The notes under the pieces are model-generated. The model saw only the letters and a program-made list of their open reading frames with translations, had not been told where the DNA came from and ran no database searches. Both the position numbers and the translations under genes were made by a program. Source: a virus. Taken from it: a stretch of 27,458 bases of DNA. Location of the stretch: IMG/VR virus record IMGVR_UViG_3300020421_002737, positions 1-27,458 of that record, one strand, 5' to 3'. Positions 6,418 through 14,097 of the stretch are shown piece after piece; the stretch's first letter is position 1; each line of letters starts with the position of its first letter.

Positions 6418-7022
6418 CTCATTAACTCAAATACTTTTTTAATACAATCATTTGTAGCTTTTAGATTCATAACTAACATTGTACAATCATTATTAAAAGA
6501 AAATATAGAATGTACTTTATTTGTATTTACAAAGTATGCTGATCCTCTATTAAAATTTAAGATATTTCCATCGTGAATAAAATACATATAACTTGGTTTA
6601 ACTTTTTTAATAGGAACAAGTATTCTTAAAAATTGTGTTTTATCTAGTGTTCTATTATCTATATGAGGTGGAAAATAACCACCTTTTTTAAAGTTTAAAA
6701 AGTGTGTTCTACATAACCAAGGTTTAAATGGTTCAACTAACTTTTGTACTTGTTTACTTTTGTAATAAACATCTGTTAATGTAGTAAAAGAATCTTCATT
6801 ATAAATTGTACCAGTTTCTTTAGACAATTCATATAAAGAATCTAAATCTTTTCCTGTAAGTTTACCATCTTCACTGGTTACACTTAATCCATATCTAGGT
6901 ATATTTTTTCTAGGATTATATCTTTTCCATTCAAAGTCTTTAATCTCTTCTAATAGTTTCATAGAGTTGCAAGTTAAATCTAACTCAATTACATCTCCAT
7001 AAGTTAATAGATTAGTAAACAT
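6408..7022 (-). CDS. 2OG-Fe(II) oxygenase-like protein lacking the usual arginine
   Basis: The protein has 204 residues. The C-terminal half resembles the 202-residue oxygenase at 4347-4955: YFPPHIDNR supplies H120 and D122, QFLRILVPIKK parallels SVRYFIPLK, and AYFVNTNKVHSIFSF supplies H171. The iron triad is therefore intact. At the place of the 2OG-binding arginine (DCIRLVV in the relative), this protein reads DCTMLVM, so methionine 182 replaces arginine. It may use another residue for the cosubstrate or have lost normal turnover. The N-terminal half is unlike any family I can name. The gene has a GGAG ribosome site nine bases before its ATG and overlaps the epimerase stop by one base. The probable reaction is hydroxylation; the substrate is not evident. 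Confidence 0.75.
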   Translation of the reverse strand: MFTNLLTYGDVIELDLTCNSMKLLEEIKDFEWKRYNPRKNIPRYGLSVTSEDGKLTGKDLDSLYELSKETGTIYNEDSFTTLTDVYYKSKQVQKLVEPFKPWLCRTHFLNFKKGGYFPPHIDNRTLDKTQFLRILVPIKKVKPSYMYFIHDGNILNFNRGSAYFVNTNKVHSIFSFNNDCTMLVMNLKATNDCIKKVFELMRWK

Positions 7023-7768
7023 TAATTTGTTCTCCTATACTTTGTAATATAGTCTTTTAACATAACTTGTGGTACCCAACCTACTGAATTTAAAAAATAA
7101 GTATCTGCTTTATTGTCTAGCCTTTCCATTTCACCTGCCTCTTGTTTTTTAGTATCAATTGAAAAGTAGTCCATTATATCTGTTAATTTGTGAGATAGAC
7201 CTGTACCTACATCTATAACTTCGCCGAAAGGAAGTAATCTTTCACTTTGAGTTATTAAATTTTGTATTGCTGAGCATACATCATCTACGTGAATAAAATC
7301 TCTTTTATGATTTGTGTTTATATAAGGAACATCATTTCTTAATATTCTAGGTATTAACATATTTTCTCTTGCGCCTGGTCCATAAACTGTAGTAAATCTC
7401 ATACCTATTGATATAGGAGGAGCAATTTGTTCTAAAGAATATTTACTCATTGCATATGGATTTCTCCAAGGCTCATATGCTGTTGATGAACTTGCATAAT
7501 ATATTCTTTTATCTTTGAAATGGTCAAATAATCTTTGACTTGCTATAACGTTTTGTGTCCAATAATCTGTAGGATTTTTAAGACTATCTCTAACACCAGA
7601 TAGACCTGCTAAATGCACAACACAATCAACATCATATTTTAAATCACAGGTTAGTAAATCATTACCTGTTTGTTTATCTATTTCAATAATAGTATGAGCT
7701 CTATCTTGTAAATAGTTTCTTAAATTTTTTCCTATAAATCCTTCTGAACCTGTTATTAATACTTTCAT
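7022..7768 (-). CDS. NAD-dependent nucleotide-sugar epimerase/dehydratase
   Basis: The protein has 248 residues and belongs to the extended short-chain dehydrogenase class. The Rossmann loop is G7-S-E-G10-F-I-G13, followed by an acidic residue after strand two (EIDKQ) that favours NAD. VVHLAGLSGV is the third strand, YASSSTAYEP (91-100) holds the catalytic serine/threonine region, and Y105-A-M-S-K109 is the Y-x-x-x-K motif. RFTTVYGPGARENM and RDFIHVDDVCSAI are typical of the sugar-binding half of UDP/GDP/dTDP-sugar epimerases. It is shorter than the usual 310-330 residues. The likely reaction is interconversion of a nucleotide sugar feeding the four glycosyltransferases of the opposite operon. 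An AGGAAC ribosome site precedes the ATG, which overlaps the upstream stop by four bases. Confidence 0.9.
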   Translation of the reverse strand: MKVLITGSEGFIGKNLRNYLQDRAHTIIEIDKQTGNDLLTCDLKYDVDCVVHLAGLSGVRDSLKNPTDYWTQNVIASQRLFDHFKDKRIYYASSSTAYEPWRNPYAMSKYSLEQIAPPISIGMRFTTVYGPGARENMLIPRILRNDVPYINTNHKRDFIHVDDVCSAIQNLITQSERLLPFGEVIDVGTGLSHKLTDIMDYFSIDTKKQEAGEMERLDNKADTYFLNSVGWVPQVMLKDYITKYRRTN

Positions 7769-8334
7769 TTTGTTCCTATTATCATATATCTATTATACTT
7801 ATCTAACTCTAGCGTTCCTTTGTATAGTATTTTTTTTAATTTTAAAGTTTTTTCAAACTCTTCTAAACTATTATGGCAGTTTATATGTTCATCAATTTGT
7901 TTATAATTATTTGATTGTAATATAATCAAAGAACCATTTTTACATCTATCAATCATATTATCTATTACTTCTTGTTTAAGATGTTCGCAAGAGGTACAAA
8001 TTACTACATTCCATTTTTCAAATTTATAATCTATTATATCTTCTATTTTAAACCATACATTTGGATAAAGTTTTTGACCTATCTTTTTTGTTATAGGATC
8101 AATATCAAAAGACTGTACTCGTTCATCTGTATATTGAGTTAATCTATTTGCTAAATGGCCATACCAACCTGCAGCCACACATATTTTTGGATTAACAAAA
8201 AGGCTGAGATATTGCTTTGACTTTTCTATTAGCCAATCTTTACTTTTTTCTTGATTGTCGTTAACTGAATTTATAATAGACTTTACTAGTCTGTCATTGG
8301 TAACGCTGTCAATCACTTTTAATATCGTATCCAT
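7765..8334 (-). CDS. Class I SAM methyltransferase-like protein
   Basis: The protein has 189 residues. A Rossmann-like core is visible: KICVAAGWYGHLANRL (about 50-65) in place of the glycine-rich SAM loop, VQSFDIDP (about 73-80) with the acidic end of strand two, KIEDIIDYKF, then NVVICTSCEHLKQEVIDNMI and a hydrophobic strand SLIILQSN. The absence of a classic G-x-G-x-G loop is common in phage methyltransferases. The N-terminal 45 residues are helical. It opens the minus cargo operon, 25 bases downstream of a perfect late promoter box, and overlaps the epimerase start by four bases. A methyl acceptor cannot be deduced. Sugar or glycan methylation would fit the epimerase and glycosyltransferases nearby (inference). 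Confidence 0.75.
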   Translation of the reverse strand: MDTILKVIDSVTNDRLVKSIINSVNDNQEKSKDWLIEKSKQYLSLFVNPKICVAAGWYGHLANRLTQYTDERVQSFDIDPITKKIGQKLYPNVWFKIEDIIDYKFEKWNVVICTSCEHLKQEVIDNMIDRCKNGSLIILQSNNYKQIDEHINCHNSLEEFEKTLKLKKILYKGTLELDKYNRYMIIGTK

Positions 8335-8341
8335 AATCTTA

Positions 8342-8349
8342 CATAAATA
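8342..8349 (+). promoter_or_regulatory. T4-type late promoter (CATAAATA) for plus cargo operon
   Basis: CATAAATA matches seven of the eight bases of the T4 late consensus and lies 27 bases before the ATG at 8377. The predicted start is near 8355. It is placed to the left of the minus-strand box at 8360-8367, so the two promoters are interleaved, with their start points only a few bases apart and pointing away from each other. Confidence 0.55.
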
Positions 8350-8359
8350 GTTGTATTAC

Positions 8360-8367
8360 TATTTATA
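8360..8367 (-). promoter_or_regulatory. T4-type late promoter (TATAAATA) for minus cargo operon
   Basis: This is a perfect TATAAATA on the minus strand, 25 bases before the methyltransferase ATG at 8334. The predicted start is near 8354. The box overlaps what would be the leader of the plus operon. The intergenic gap is only 42 bases, so both operons must be driven from here or from read-through. Confidence 0.7.
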
Positions 8368-8376
8368 AGAGATATT

Positions 8377-9252
8377 ATGAAAAGAATTATTTACAGTTTA
8401 TATGTTGATGTGCCTGAAAAAGAACATTATGGTCCTTCTAAATTCAAGTACGATACATTAGAAAAAGCATTAGAAACTAGAAACTCATTTAAAGATAACT
8501 ATAAACAATTAGTTAATGTTAAACGTGAGTATGCTAAAGATATAGGTGTACCTTTTATAATGTATGAATATGATAATCAATATCAAACATTTGAAAAAAA
8601 TTTATTAAAAGACTTTCCAGAATTAACAGGATATGAAATAATAAACTTTTACAAAATACATTTGTTATATGAACTAGCGAAAGAATATGATGAGATATTA
8701 TATTTAGATTTTGACGCTATACCTGTAACCAAAGATTGTTTCTTTACACATTGGAATCTATCTAAAGGTATTTGCGTTTATAATAATAACGTTATGGTTA
8801 ATAAAAATAATCGTACTATTGATAAAATGATACACGGTATTAGAAGTCCATCAGCAAAATATTTTAATGCTCAAGCAATGCTTATTGCAACTAATAACAA
8901 TCCAAAAAATGATGTTATTAATACAGGTATTATTGGTGCTAGAAAAGAAGACATATTAAAATTAGATTTCTTTGGCAAGTTTAAAGATACAATAGACTTA
9001 ATGACTAAATTAAAAAAAGAAGGATTAGATAATTTATATCCTCAAAATGTTATTGATATGTTTAGATATGATAATGAAACTATTTTTTCTTATAAGATAG
9101 AAGTTAATAAAGTTAACATACAATGGTTAGATACACAATGGCATTATTTTTTTGACAAACAATTTTATATACCAAAAGAAACAAAGATAGTACATACAAT
9201 TAATAAAGACTTTACTACAGTATGGAGGTATCGTGAAAAACATAATCTATAG
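8377..9252 (+). CDS. GT-A glycosyltransferase, paralogue 1
   Basis: The protein has 291 residues. It starts MKRIIYSLYVDV, a first beta strand typical of GT-A folds. The segment EYDEILYLDFDAIP places the metal-binding D-x-D at 111-113 after a hydrophobic strand. Later NTGIIGARKEDI and the C-terminal KIVHTINKDF (histidine before the end, a common second metal or donor contact) complete the pattern. It would transfer a sugar from a nucleotide donor, with metal help, in the cytoplasm; donor and acceptor are unknown. It is clearly paralogous to the next gene. The ribosome site AGAG is modest. It is the first gene of the plus cargo operon and ends 20 bases inside the next gene. Relatives are common in marine phages. 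Confidence 0.85.
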   Translation: MKRIIYSLYVDVPEKEHYGPSKFKYDTLEKALETRNSFKDNYKQLVNVKREYAKDIGVPFIMYEYDNQYQTFEKNLLKDFPELTGYEIINFYKIHLLYELAKEYDEILYLDFDAIPVTKDCFFTHWNLSKGICVYNNNVMVNKNNRTIDKMIHGIRSPSAKYFNAQAMLIATNNNPKNDVINTGIIGARKEDILKLDFFGKFKDTIDLMTKLKKEGLDNLYPQNVIDMFRYDNETIFSYKIEVNKVNIQWLDTQWHYFFDKQFYIPKETKIVHTINKDFTTVWRYREKHNL

Positions 9253-10087
9253 TATATACATTGAAAACAAAGAACCTAATTTAAGTGAAAAACATTTATT
9301 CACTAAACAACAATTAGAAAAACATTATAATAGATTAGTAGATGTTAAAAAAGAATACGCCAAACATTGTAATGCTGAATATAGAGTATATGAAAATGAT
9401 ACTTTCTATCAAAAATTTAAAAATAAATTTGATGGGTTTGAATTTGATATTATTAATTTATACAAGATATATCTATGGGAAAAATTAGGTAAAGAATATG
9501 ATAATGTTTTATATATGGATTTAGATGTGGTTCCTAATACAACTGAAAACTTTTTTGAAACTTTTGATATGAATAAAATATGCGTCTATGCTCCTAACGC
9601 CAATATAGATTCGTGGTCGCAATCAGATAGAAAGAATTATAAAAAAGGCAAGGTAGATTTTGAAACAATAATATCTCATAAAGATAAGTATAACGAATAT
9701 GTAAAAGCAGTATGTAAAAAAGCAATGTTAGCTATAGATAATAAATTTGATACTGATTATCTAATAGCAAATACAGCAATACTTGGAGGCAATTCTAGTG
9801 CTATATCAAAATTAAGATATACAGAAAGACTAGATGAAATGTCATATACTTTAAAGAAAGCAAAAGAGGAACAGTTTTTTGGTGAAACAATATCAAAACT
9901 TTTCTTTGCAAATAATGAAATATTTGTACACTATCTATTAGATAAAGATAATATAGATTGGTATAATCTTCCTAAAGAATGGCATACTTATTTAATGAAA
10001 AATGATAAGATAACAAGTGATTTAAAATCTGTAAAGATGATACATTTAATCAATAAAAGATTTGAGGAGTTGTGGAATGTTATATAA
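9233..10087 (+). CDS. GT-A glycosyltransferase, paralogue 2
   Basis: The protein has 284 residues with a GTG start at 9233 preceded by GGAGG (9224-9228), and overlaps its upstream paralogue by 20 bases. Shared landmarks with paralogue 1 are the start (MKNIIYSIYIEN), VDVKKEYAKH, DIINLYKIYLWEKLGKEYDN, the D-L-D metal site at 96-98 in LYMDLDVVP, NTAILGG, and the end KMIHLINKRFEELW. Divergence in between, with an inserted charged stretch around residues 115-160, suggests different specificity after an old duplication. The role would be a second glycosyl transfer in the same pathway. Donor and acceptor are not deducible from sequence. Confidence 0.85.
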   Translation: MKNIIYSIYIENKEPNLSEKHLFTKQQLEKHYNRLVDVKKEYAKHCNAEYRVYENDTFYQKFKNKFDGFEFDIINLYKIYLWEKLGKEYDNVLYMDLDVVPNTTENFFETFDMNKICVYAPNANIDSWSQSDRKNYKKGKVDFETIISHKDKYNEYVKAVCKKAMLAIDNKFDTDYLIANTAILGGNSSAISKLRYTERLDEMSYTLKKAKEEQFFGETISKLFFANNEIFVHYLLDKDNIDWYNLPKEWHTYLMKNDKITSDLKSVKMIHLINKRFEELWNVI

Positions 10088-11183
10088 TTCTAGTATTGAT
10101 TTTGATGTAATGTTAGATATAACAACTAGATGTAATGCAGGTTGTCCACAATGCCATAGAACTGATTTAAATGGTTTAAAAAAACAATCTTGGTTACCTG
10201 ATATTAATTGGGATTTAGAAACATTTAAGAAAGCATATCCAGAAAATGTAATTAAAAGATTAAGAGTAGCAGACTTTTGTGGAACCTGGGGAGATCCTAT
10301 TGTAAATAATAATATTATTGATATGGTAAAATATATTAGAGATACTAATAATGAAACAAAAATTAATATTAATACAAATGGGTCAATGAGAAATGATGAG
10401 TTTTGGTGGAATTTAGGTGTAGCTGGAGATAAAAATTTAATTGTTGTTTTTGCTATAGAAGGTATCAATCAAAAAATGCACGAAGTTTATAGACAGAATA
10501 CTTATTTAGAAAAAATATTAAATAATATGAATATACTATCAAATACAAAAGCTAAAATTTATACTCAAACTTTAATATGGAAACACAATGAAGATTACCT
10601 AGATGAAATAGAAAAACTATGTGTAGAACACGGATCAGTTAGACATAATGTTATGGCAACTGATAGATTTGGAAATACTAAAGAATTAAAATTTACAAAG
10701 ACTGATGGAACTAAAGAAGTATTAAGAAAGACAGGTGAAACATTTGAAGATAAAGATGAGTTTATAGTATTAAATAGGAGAAGATTTGTTAGAAAGAAAA
10801 AGTATATGGGAACTGCTGATAAAAAATTAATAGAAAAAATAAGAAAAGCAAAACAAGTTATGGAAATTGTTTGTGAGTGGGGAGAAAAAAATAAAGTTGT
10901 TGTTAATCCTGACGGACAAGTTTTACCTTGTTGTTTCTTTTGCAATTCTCATTTTTATAATAAACAAGTACCTGAAGCAGCTAAACATTTTGTGGAACAT
11001 CCTGTAATGTTAGAATATAAAAAATATGAAAAAGAATTAAATGTATTTAATAATAATCTAATAGATATAATGAAACACAAATGGTTTCAATCAACCCTAC
11101 AAGATAGTTGGTCAAAGACTAAACCAGTCTACCAATGTGAAAAATTTTGTGGTAAATGTAATAAGAGTTATGAAAGAATCTGA
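10077..11183 (+). CDS. Radical SAM protein with SPASM-like C-terminus
   Basis: I place the start at the ATG 10077 because GAGGAGT (10064-10070) sits at proper spacing; an in-frame TTG at 10062 would fall before that ribosome site. The product has 368 residues. The radical SAM cluster motif C19-x3-C23-x2-C26 (RCNAGCPQC) binds the 4Fe-4S that cleaves SAM. FCGTWGDPIVN takes the place of the usual GGEP strand. Extra cysteines occur in NPDGQVLPCCFFCN (about 277-290) and at the very end (CEKFCGKCNK), a SPASM-like arrangement for auxiliary clusters. SPASM enzymes modify peptides, proteins or sugars; with glycosyltransferases on both sides, a sugar or glycan precursor is plausible but not shown. It overlaps its neighbours at both ends. 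Confidence 0.85.
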   Translation: MLYNSSIDFDVMLDITTRCNAGCPQCHRTDLNGLKKQSWLPDINWDLETFKKAYPENVIKRLRVADFCGTWGDPIVNNNIIDMVKYIRDTNNETKININTNGSMRNDEFWWNLGVAGDKNLIVVFAIEGINQKMHEVYRQNTYLEKILNNMNILSNTKAKIYTQTLIWKHNEDYLDEIEKLCVEHGSVRHNVMATDRFGNTKELKFTKTDGTKEVLRKTGETFEDKDEFIVLNRRRFVRKKKYMGTADKKLIEKIRKAKQVMEIVCEWGEKNKVVVNPDGQVLPCCFFCNSHFYNKQVPEAAKHFVEHPVMLEYKKYEKELNVFNNNLIDIMKHKWFQSTLQDSWSKTKPVYQCEKFCGKCNKSYERI

Positions 11184-12303
11184 TATAAAAAAATTCTACG
11201 AGAATAACAAGTCATATTGTTCTATGCCTTTCAAAGAAATATATGGAGATAATGCAGGTAGGTATAAATTATGTTGCCACGCCAGCGAACATCTTCCTAT
11301 ACAGAAATACAATACAAGTAATACTACACCATTTAAATATTTTAAATCTCCTGAAATGGAAGAGTTAAGAAATAAAATGCTAGCAGGTGAAAAAATTGAC
11401 GCTTGTAAAGTATGTTATAAATTGGAAGAAACAGGTGAATCATATAGAACTGGAAAATATAGACACAAATACGGTGTTGATTTAGAACCTAATAAGATAG
11501 GATTAAAGTTAAGAATACACGGATCATTTTGTAATTTAAGTTGTTATATGTGCCATCCATATAATTCATCTACAAGAAGAAATGAACTAAAAGCTATTTA
11601 CGGAAAAGAGGGAGTATGGGGTACACCGTTTGCAACTGTTAAACATAAACAATGGAATGATATTATAAAAGATATATTAGATAATATTCATTTAGTTGCT
11701 TATATGAATATAACAGGAGGCGAACCTTTACAGTTACCAAAACATTGGGAGTTTTTAGATTTAATACCTGAAGAACACGCAAAACATATAACATTATCTT
11801 ACGACACTAACCTAACAGAATTAAGATATAAAAATAAATCTATATTTTCTTATGTTGATAAATTTGAAAGAATTAATTTAGGTGTATCGTGTGACCATTA
11901 TGGAAGAAAATTAGATTGGATGCGATATCCTATTGATAGAGAAAAGTTTGAACACAATTTAAAAGAAGCAAAAGGTTTAATTAAACAATTAAATTGTAGT
12001 ACTTCTTTATTAAACATTTTTGATTTAAATGAAATATATAATTATTATATGGATAATTTTGGTATACCTACAACATTTGTTAATATAGTTAGAGGACCTA
12101 AAATGTTATCAATAAGAAATTTAAAACAAAAGGATAAAGATATATTATTAAAGAAATATGAAAAACTAGCGTTCTATGACTATATAAAAGCAGAATTATT
12201 ATTAGAACCTTTTGATAGTGAATTTAAATTAATGAAAAAATATTGTGATGACTTATCTAAACATAGAAAATTTAACTGGAGAGAACTTTGGAATGAGTAT
12301 TAA
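11170..12303 (+). CDS. Radical SAM protein with N-terminal twitch domain
   Basis: The start at ATG 11170 (AAGAG just upstream) is preferred over an in-frame GTG at 11137 that has no ribosome site; it overlaps the previous stop by 14 bases. The product has 377 residues. Residues 15-95 carry a cysteine set, C17, C35, C36, C79 and C82, in YCSMPFKEIYGD, YKLCCHA and ACKVCYKLEETGESYR, the signature of a twitch (half-SPASM) domain. The radical SAM motif C121-x3-C125-x2-C128 (FCNLSCYMC) follows, and NITGGEPLQLP near 180 is the GGEP SAM-binding strand. The domain order is reversed from ordinary SPASM enzymes, matching the group named twitch domain-containing radical SAM proteins. The substrate is unknown. 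Confidence 0.85.
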   Translation: MKESDIKKFYENNKSYCSMPFKEIYGDNAGRYKLCCHASEHLPIQKYNTSNTTPFKYFKSPEMEELRNKMLAGEKIDACKVCYKLEETGESYRTGKYRHKYGVDLEPNKIGLKLRIHGSFCNLSCYMCHPYNSSTRRNELKAIYGKEGVWGTPFATVKHKQWNDIIKDILDNIHLVAYMNITGGEPLQLPKHWEFLDLIPEEHAKHITLSYDTNLTELRYKNKSIFSYVDKFERINLGVSCDHYGRKLDWMRYPIDREKFEHNLKEAKGLIKQLNCSTSLLNIFDLNEIYNYYMDNFGIPTTFVNIVRGPKMLSIRNLKQKDKDILLKKYEKLAFYDYIKAELLLEPFDSEFKLMKKYCDDLSKHRKFNWRELWNEY

Positions 12304-13045
12304 AATTTGTACATTATATTTTGAAGGCAAATATACGCCAGACTATGTTGAAAAACTATACAATAGTTTAAAAAGAAATTGCACTATACCATTTGAGTTT
12401 ATATGTTATAGTGATAATCCTAATGTTAAAGCTGATGTAGTAATACCTTTAAAACCACATAGTGATATTAAATTACATTGGTATAAATTATCTTACTTTT
12501 CACCATTATTTGCTAATCAAAATCCTGAAGATGAAATAATTATTATGGATATTGACCAAATAATTGTAGGTAATGTAGATGATATGATTGGTTATCCTGT
12601 TGGTGATAATGAATTAGTATCATACAATAAATGGTGGGGTGGTAAACCTACGTATGGTTTAAAATTAAATGGTGGTTTTTTAAAATTTAAATCTGGTAGT
12701 TGTCAAGTTATATGGGACGAGTTTATAAAATGTCCTGAAGTTTGGCAATTGAATTGGTATAAAACTGGTGTTGTTCATTACAAATACTATGGCGAACAAA
12801 ACTTTATAAACTGGATGTGTGATAAAAACAATATAAAATTAAAATTAATGCCACCTGAATGGGTATGTAAATTAACTAATAAAGAAGATGAAGATAGAAA
12901 TAATAACATTGAATATATGAAAAGATTTAATAAAGATTATATGATATTAGATAAACCAAATGATGATATAAAAATTGTACACTTTGCTAATCCTAATGCT
13001 AATATACACACTAGTAAATACTCTTGGATAAAGGACTATTGGAAA
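12293..13045 (+). CDS. DxD glycosyltransferase, marine phage type
   Basis: The ATG at 12293 has GGAGAG (12278-12283) nine bases before it; upstream in-frame starts overlap the previous gene more deeply and lack such a site. The product is 251 residues (stop TGA at 13046-13048). It opens MSIKICTLYFEGKYTPDYVE, then FEFICYSDNP, KLHWYKLSYFSPLFANQNPE, and the metal site D86-I-D88 in IIMDIDQIIVGNVDD. NGGFLKFKSG and the final KIVHFANPNAN are further GT-A marks. It likely transfers a sugar from a nucleotide donor. It is not close to the two upstream paralogues except in the D-x-D region. Proteins with this opening occur in many marine phages. It overlaps its neighbours by 11 and 4 bases. Confidence 0.85.
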
Positions 13046-13614
13046 TGAGAATAATTTGTGTTAACACAGGTACTAAATTTGATTCTTGGTATACAAGAAA
13101 TCTAAAACATATGATTGATACTTACTCTGGTTTAAAGTATGATGAGTTTGTAATTATTAAAGATGAAAATTATAGAGGTGTATTTAATAAACTCCAGATG
13201 TTTGATAGATTTAGAGATGGAGAAAACTTATACTTTGATTTAGATATTTGTATCTATGATAAAGTACCTAATTTAATTAGAAAAGATTTAACAGTATTAC
13301 ACGCTTGGTGGAGAGATAGAGCTCATACGTCATTTAATTCATCTGTTATATCTTGGACTGGTGACCAATCACACGTATATAAAACATTTAAAAAAGATTG
13401 GTATTATTTACAAGGTAAATATTACAAAGGTATTGATGAAATGTTAGAAAAAGACTTTGATGTAAAGACTTATGATAAAGTTTGTTATTCAATACAAGAC
13501 AATGAATACGAACCTAAAAATACAGATTATAGTATTATGTTATTTAATCAAAGACAATTTATGATGGAGCCAGGTTGGTCTGGTTGGTGGTCTAATTACT
13601 TTCTTCCCAGATAG
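13045..13614 (+). CDS. Small DxD glycosyltransferase
   Basis: I start at ATG 13045, with AAGGA (13031-13035) nine bases upstream and an ATGA overlap with the preceding stop. The product has 189 residues. It begins MRIICVNTGTKFDSWYTRNL, has DEFVIIKDENYRGVFNKLQM, and the metal motif D65-L-D67 in NLYFDLDICIYDKVP. HAWWRDRAHTSFNSSVISW is the acceptor-side loop, and the end is tryptophan-rich (GWSGWWSNYF). At 189 residues it is short for a complete GT-A enzyme and may be a minimal phage version. It ends the plus operon and overlaps the end of the convergent virion gene by 23 bases. It is probably the fourth glycosyltransferase of one pathway. Confidence 0.75.
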   Translation: MRIICVNTGTKFDSWYTRNLKHMIDTYSGLKYDEFVIIKDENYRGVFNKLQMFDRFRDGENLYFDLDICIYDKVPNLIRKDLTVLHAWWRDRAHTSFNSSVISWTGDQSHVYKTFKKDWYYLQGKYYKGIDEMLEKDFDVKTYDKVCYSIQDNEYEPKNTDYSIMLFNQRQFMMEPGWSGWWSNYFLPR

Positions 13615-14083
13615 TAATAAAGTTTTTCAAAGCTTCTAAAGGTGTTTTAGATTTTCTAATAGCAGTTTTTATTTTTTCATTTTTAGAATTTTTTACAATA
13701 TCTTGTTCAAATATGTAAATTTTAAAATTAAACAATCTATCAATATGTTCTTGTTTATCACTTAATAAAAAGTCAAACAATAATTTAAAGAAATCGCTAT
13801 CAACATCTTCAATTATCTTTTTAATAAGACCTTCATTTTGAGCAATCTCTTTTACTTTATCCTCAAAAGTTTTTCTTTCATCTTTTTTCTTTTCCCAAGT
13901 ATTTTCGTGTATTTGGTCTAAAGGACATATATCTAACAATTCTTTACAGATAGGATCATCTGGATTGTATTCTAATATATAAGGATTAACTGCTGTGTCA
14001 TCATCATTTTTAGATATGACCTCAATATTTTTTCTGTTATCGTCTATGAAATATGCTGTAATGAATTTATCAATCGTAAACAT
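13592..14083 (-). CDS. T4-like phage hypothetical protein, 163 residues
   Basis: AGGAG lies eight bases before the ATG at 14083. The protein opens MFTIDKFITAYFIDDNRKNI and continues EVISKNDDDTAV...YILEYNPDDP, CKELLDICPLDQIHENTWEK, then a helical charged region (KKDERKTFEDKVKEIAQNEG) and a C-terminal helix bundle ending AIRKSKTPLEALKNFITIWE. The beta-rich head with I-E-V, the H-E-x-T-W-E-K-K-K-x-E-R-K segment and the helical tail match a conserved hypothetical family of marine T4-like phages that lies beside baseplate or fibre genes. No function is known to me. It is the last gene of the right virion run, just before the cargo island. Confidence 0.75.
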   Translation of the reverse strand: MFTIDKFITAYFIDDNRKNIEVISKNDDDTAVNPYILEYNPDDPICKELLDICPLDQIHENTWEKKKDERKTFEDKVKEIAQNEGLIKKIIEDVDSDFFKLLFDFLLSDKQEHIDRLFNFKIYIFEQDIVKNSKNEKIKTAIRKSKTPLEALKNFITIWEESN

Positions 14084-14097
14084 AATATACTCCTGTG

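Noticed and set aside
10046-10468. 140-residue minus-strand reading frame across the glycosyltransferase/radical SAM junction
   Set aside because: It is antisense to the clear radical SAM gene, is hydrophobic and low in complexity, and has no ribosome site; it is a product of AT-rich codons on the other strand.
10595-10945. 116-residue minus-strand reading frame
   Set aside because: It lies wholly inside the radical SAM gene in antisense and has no motif or start signal.
11137-11169. Upstream GTG start for the twitch radical SAM protein
   Set aside because: There is no ribosome site before it, and the extra residues show no fold; the ATG at 11170 fits the short overlaps of the operon.
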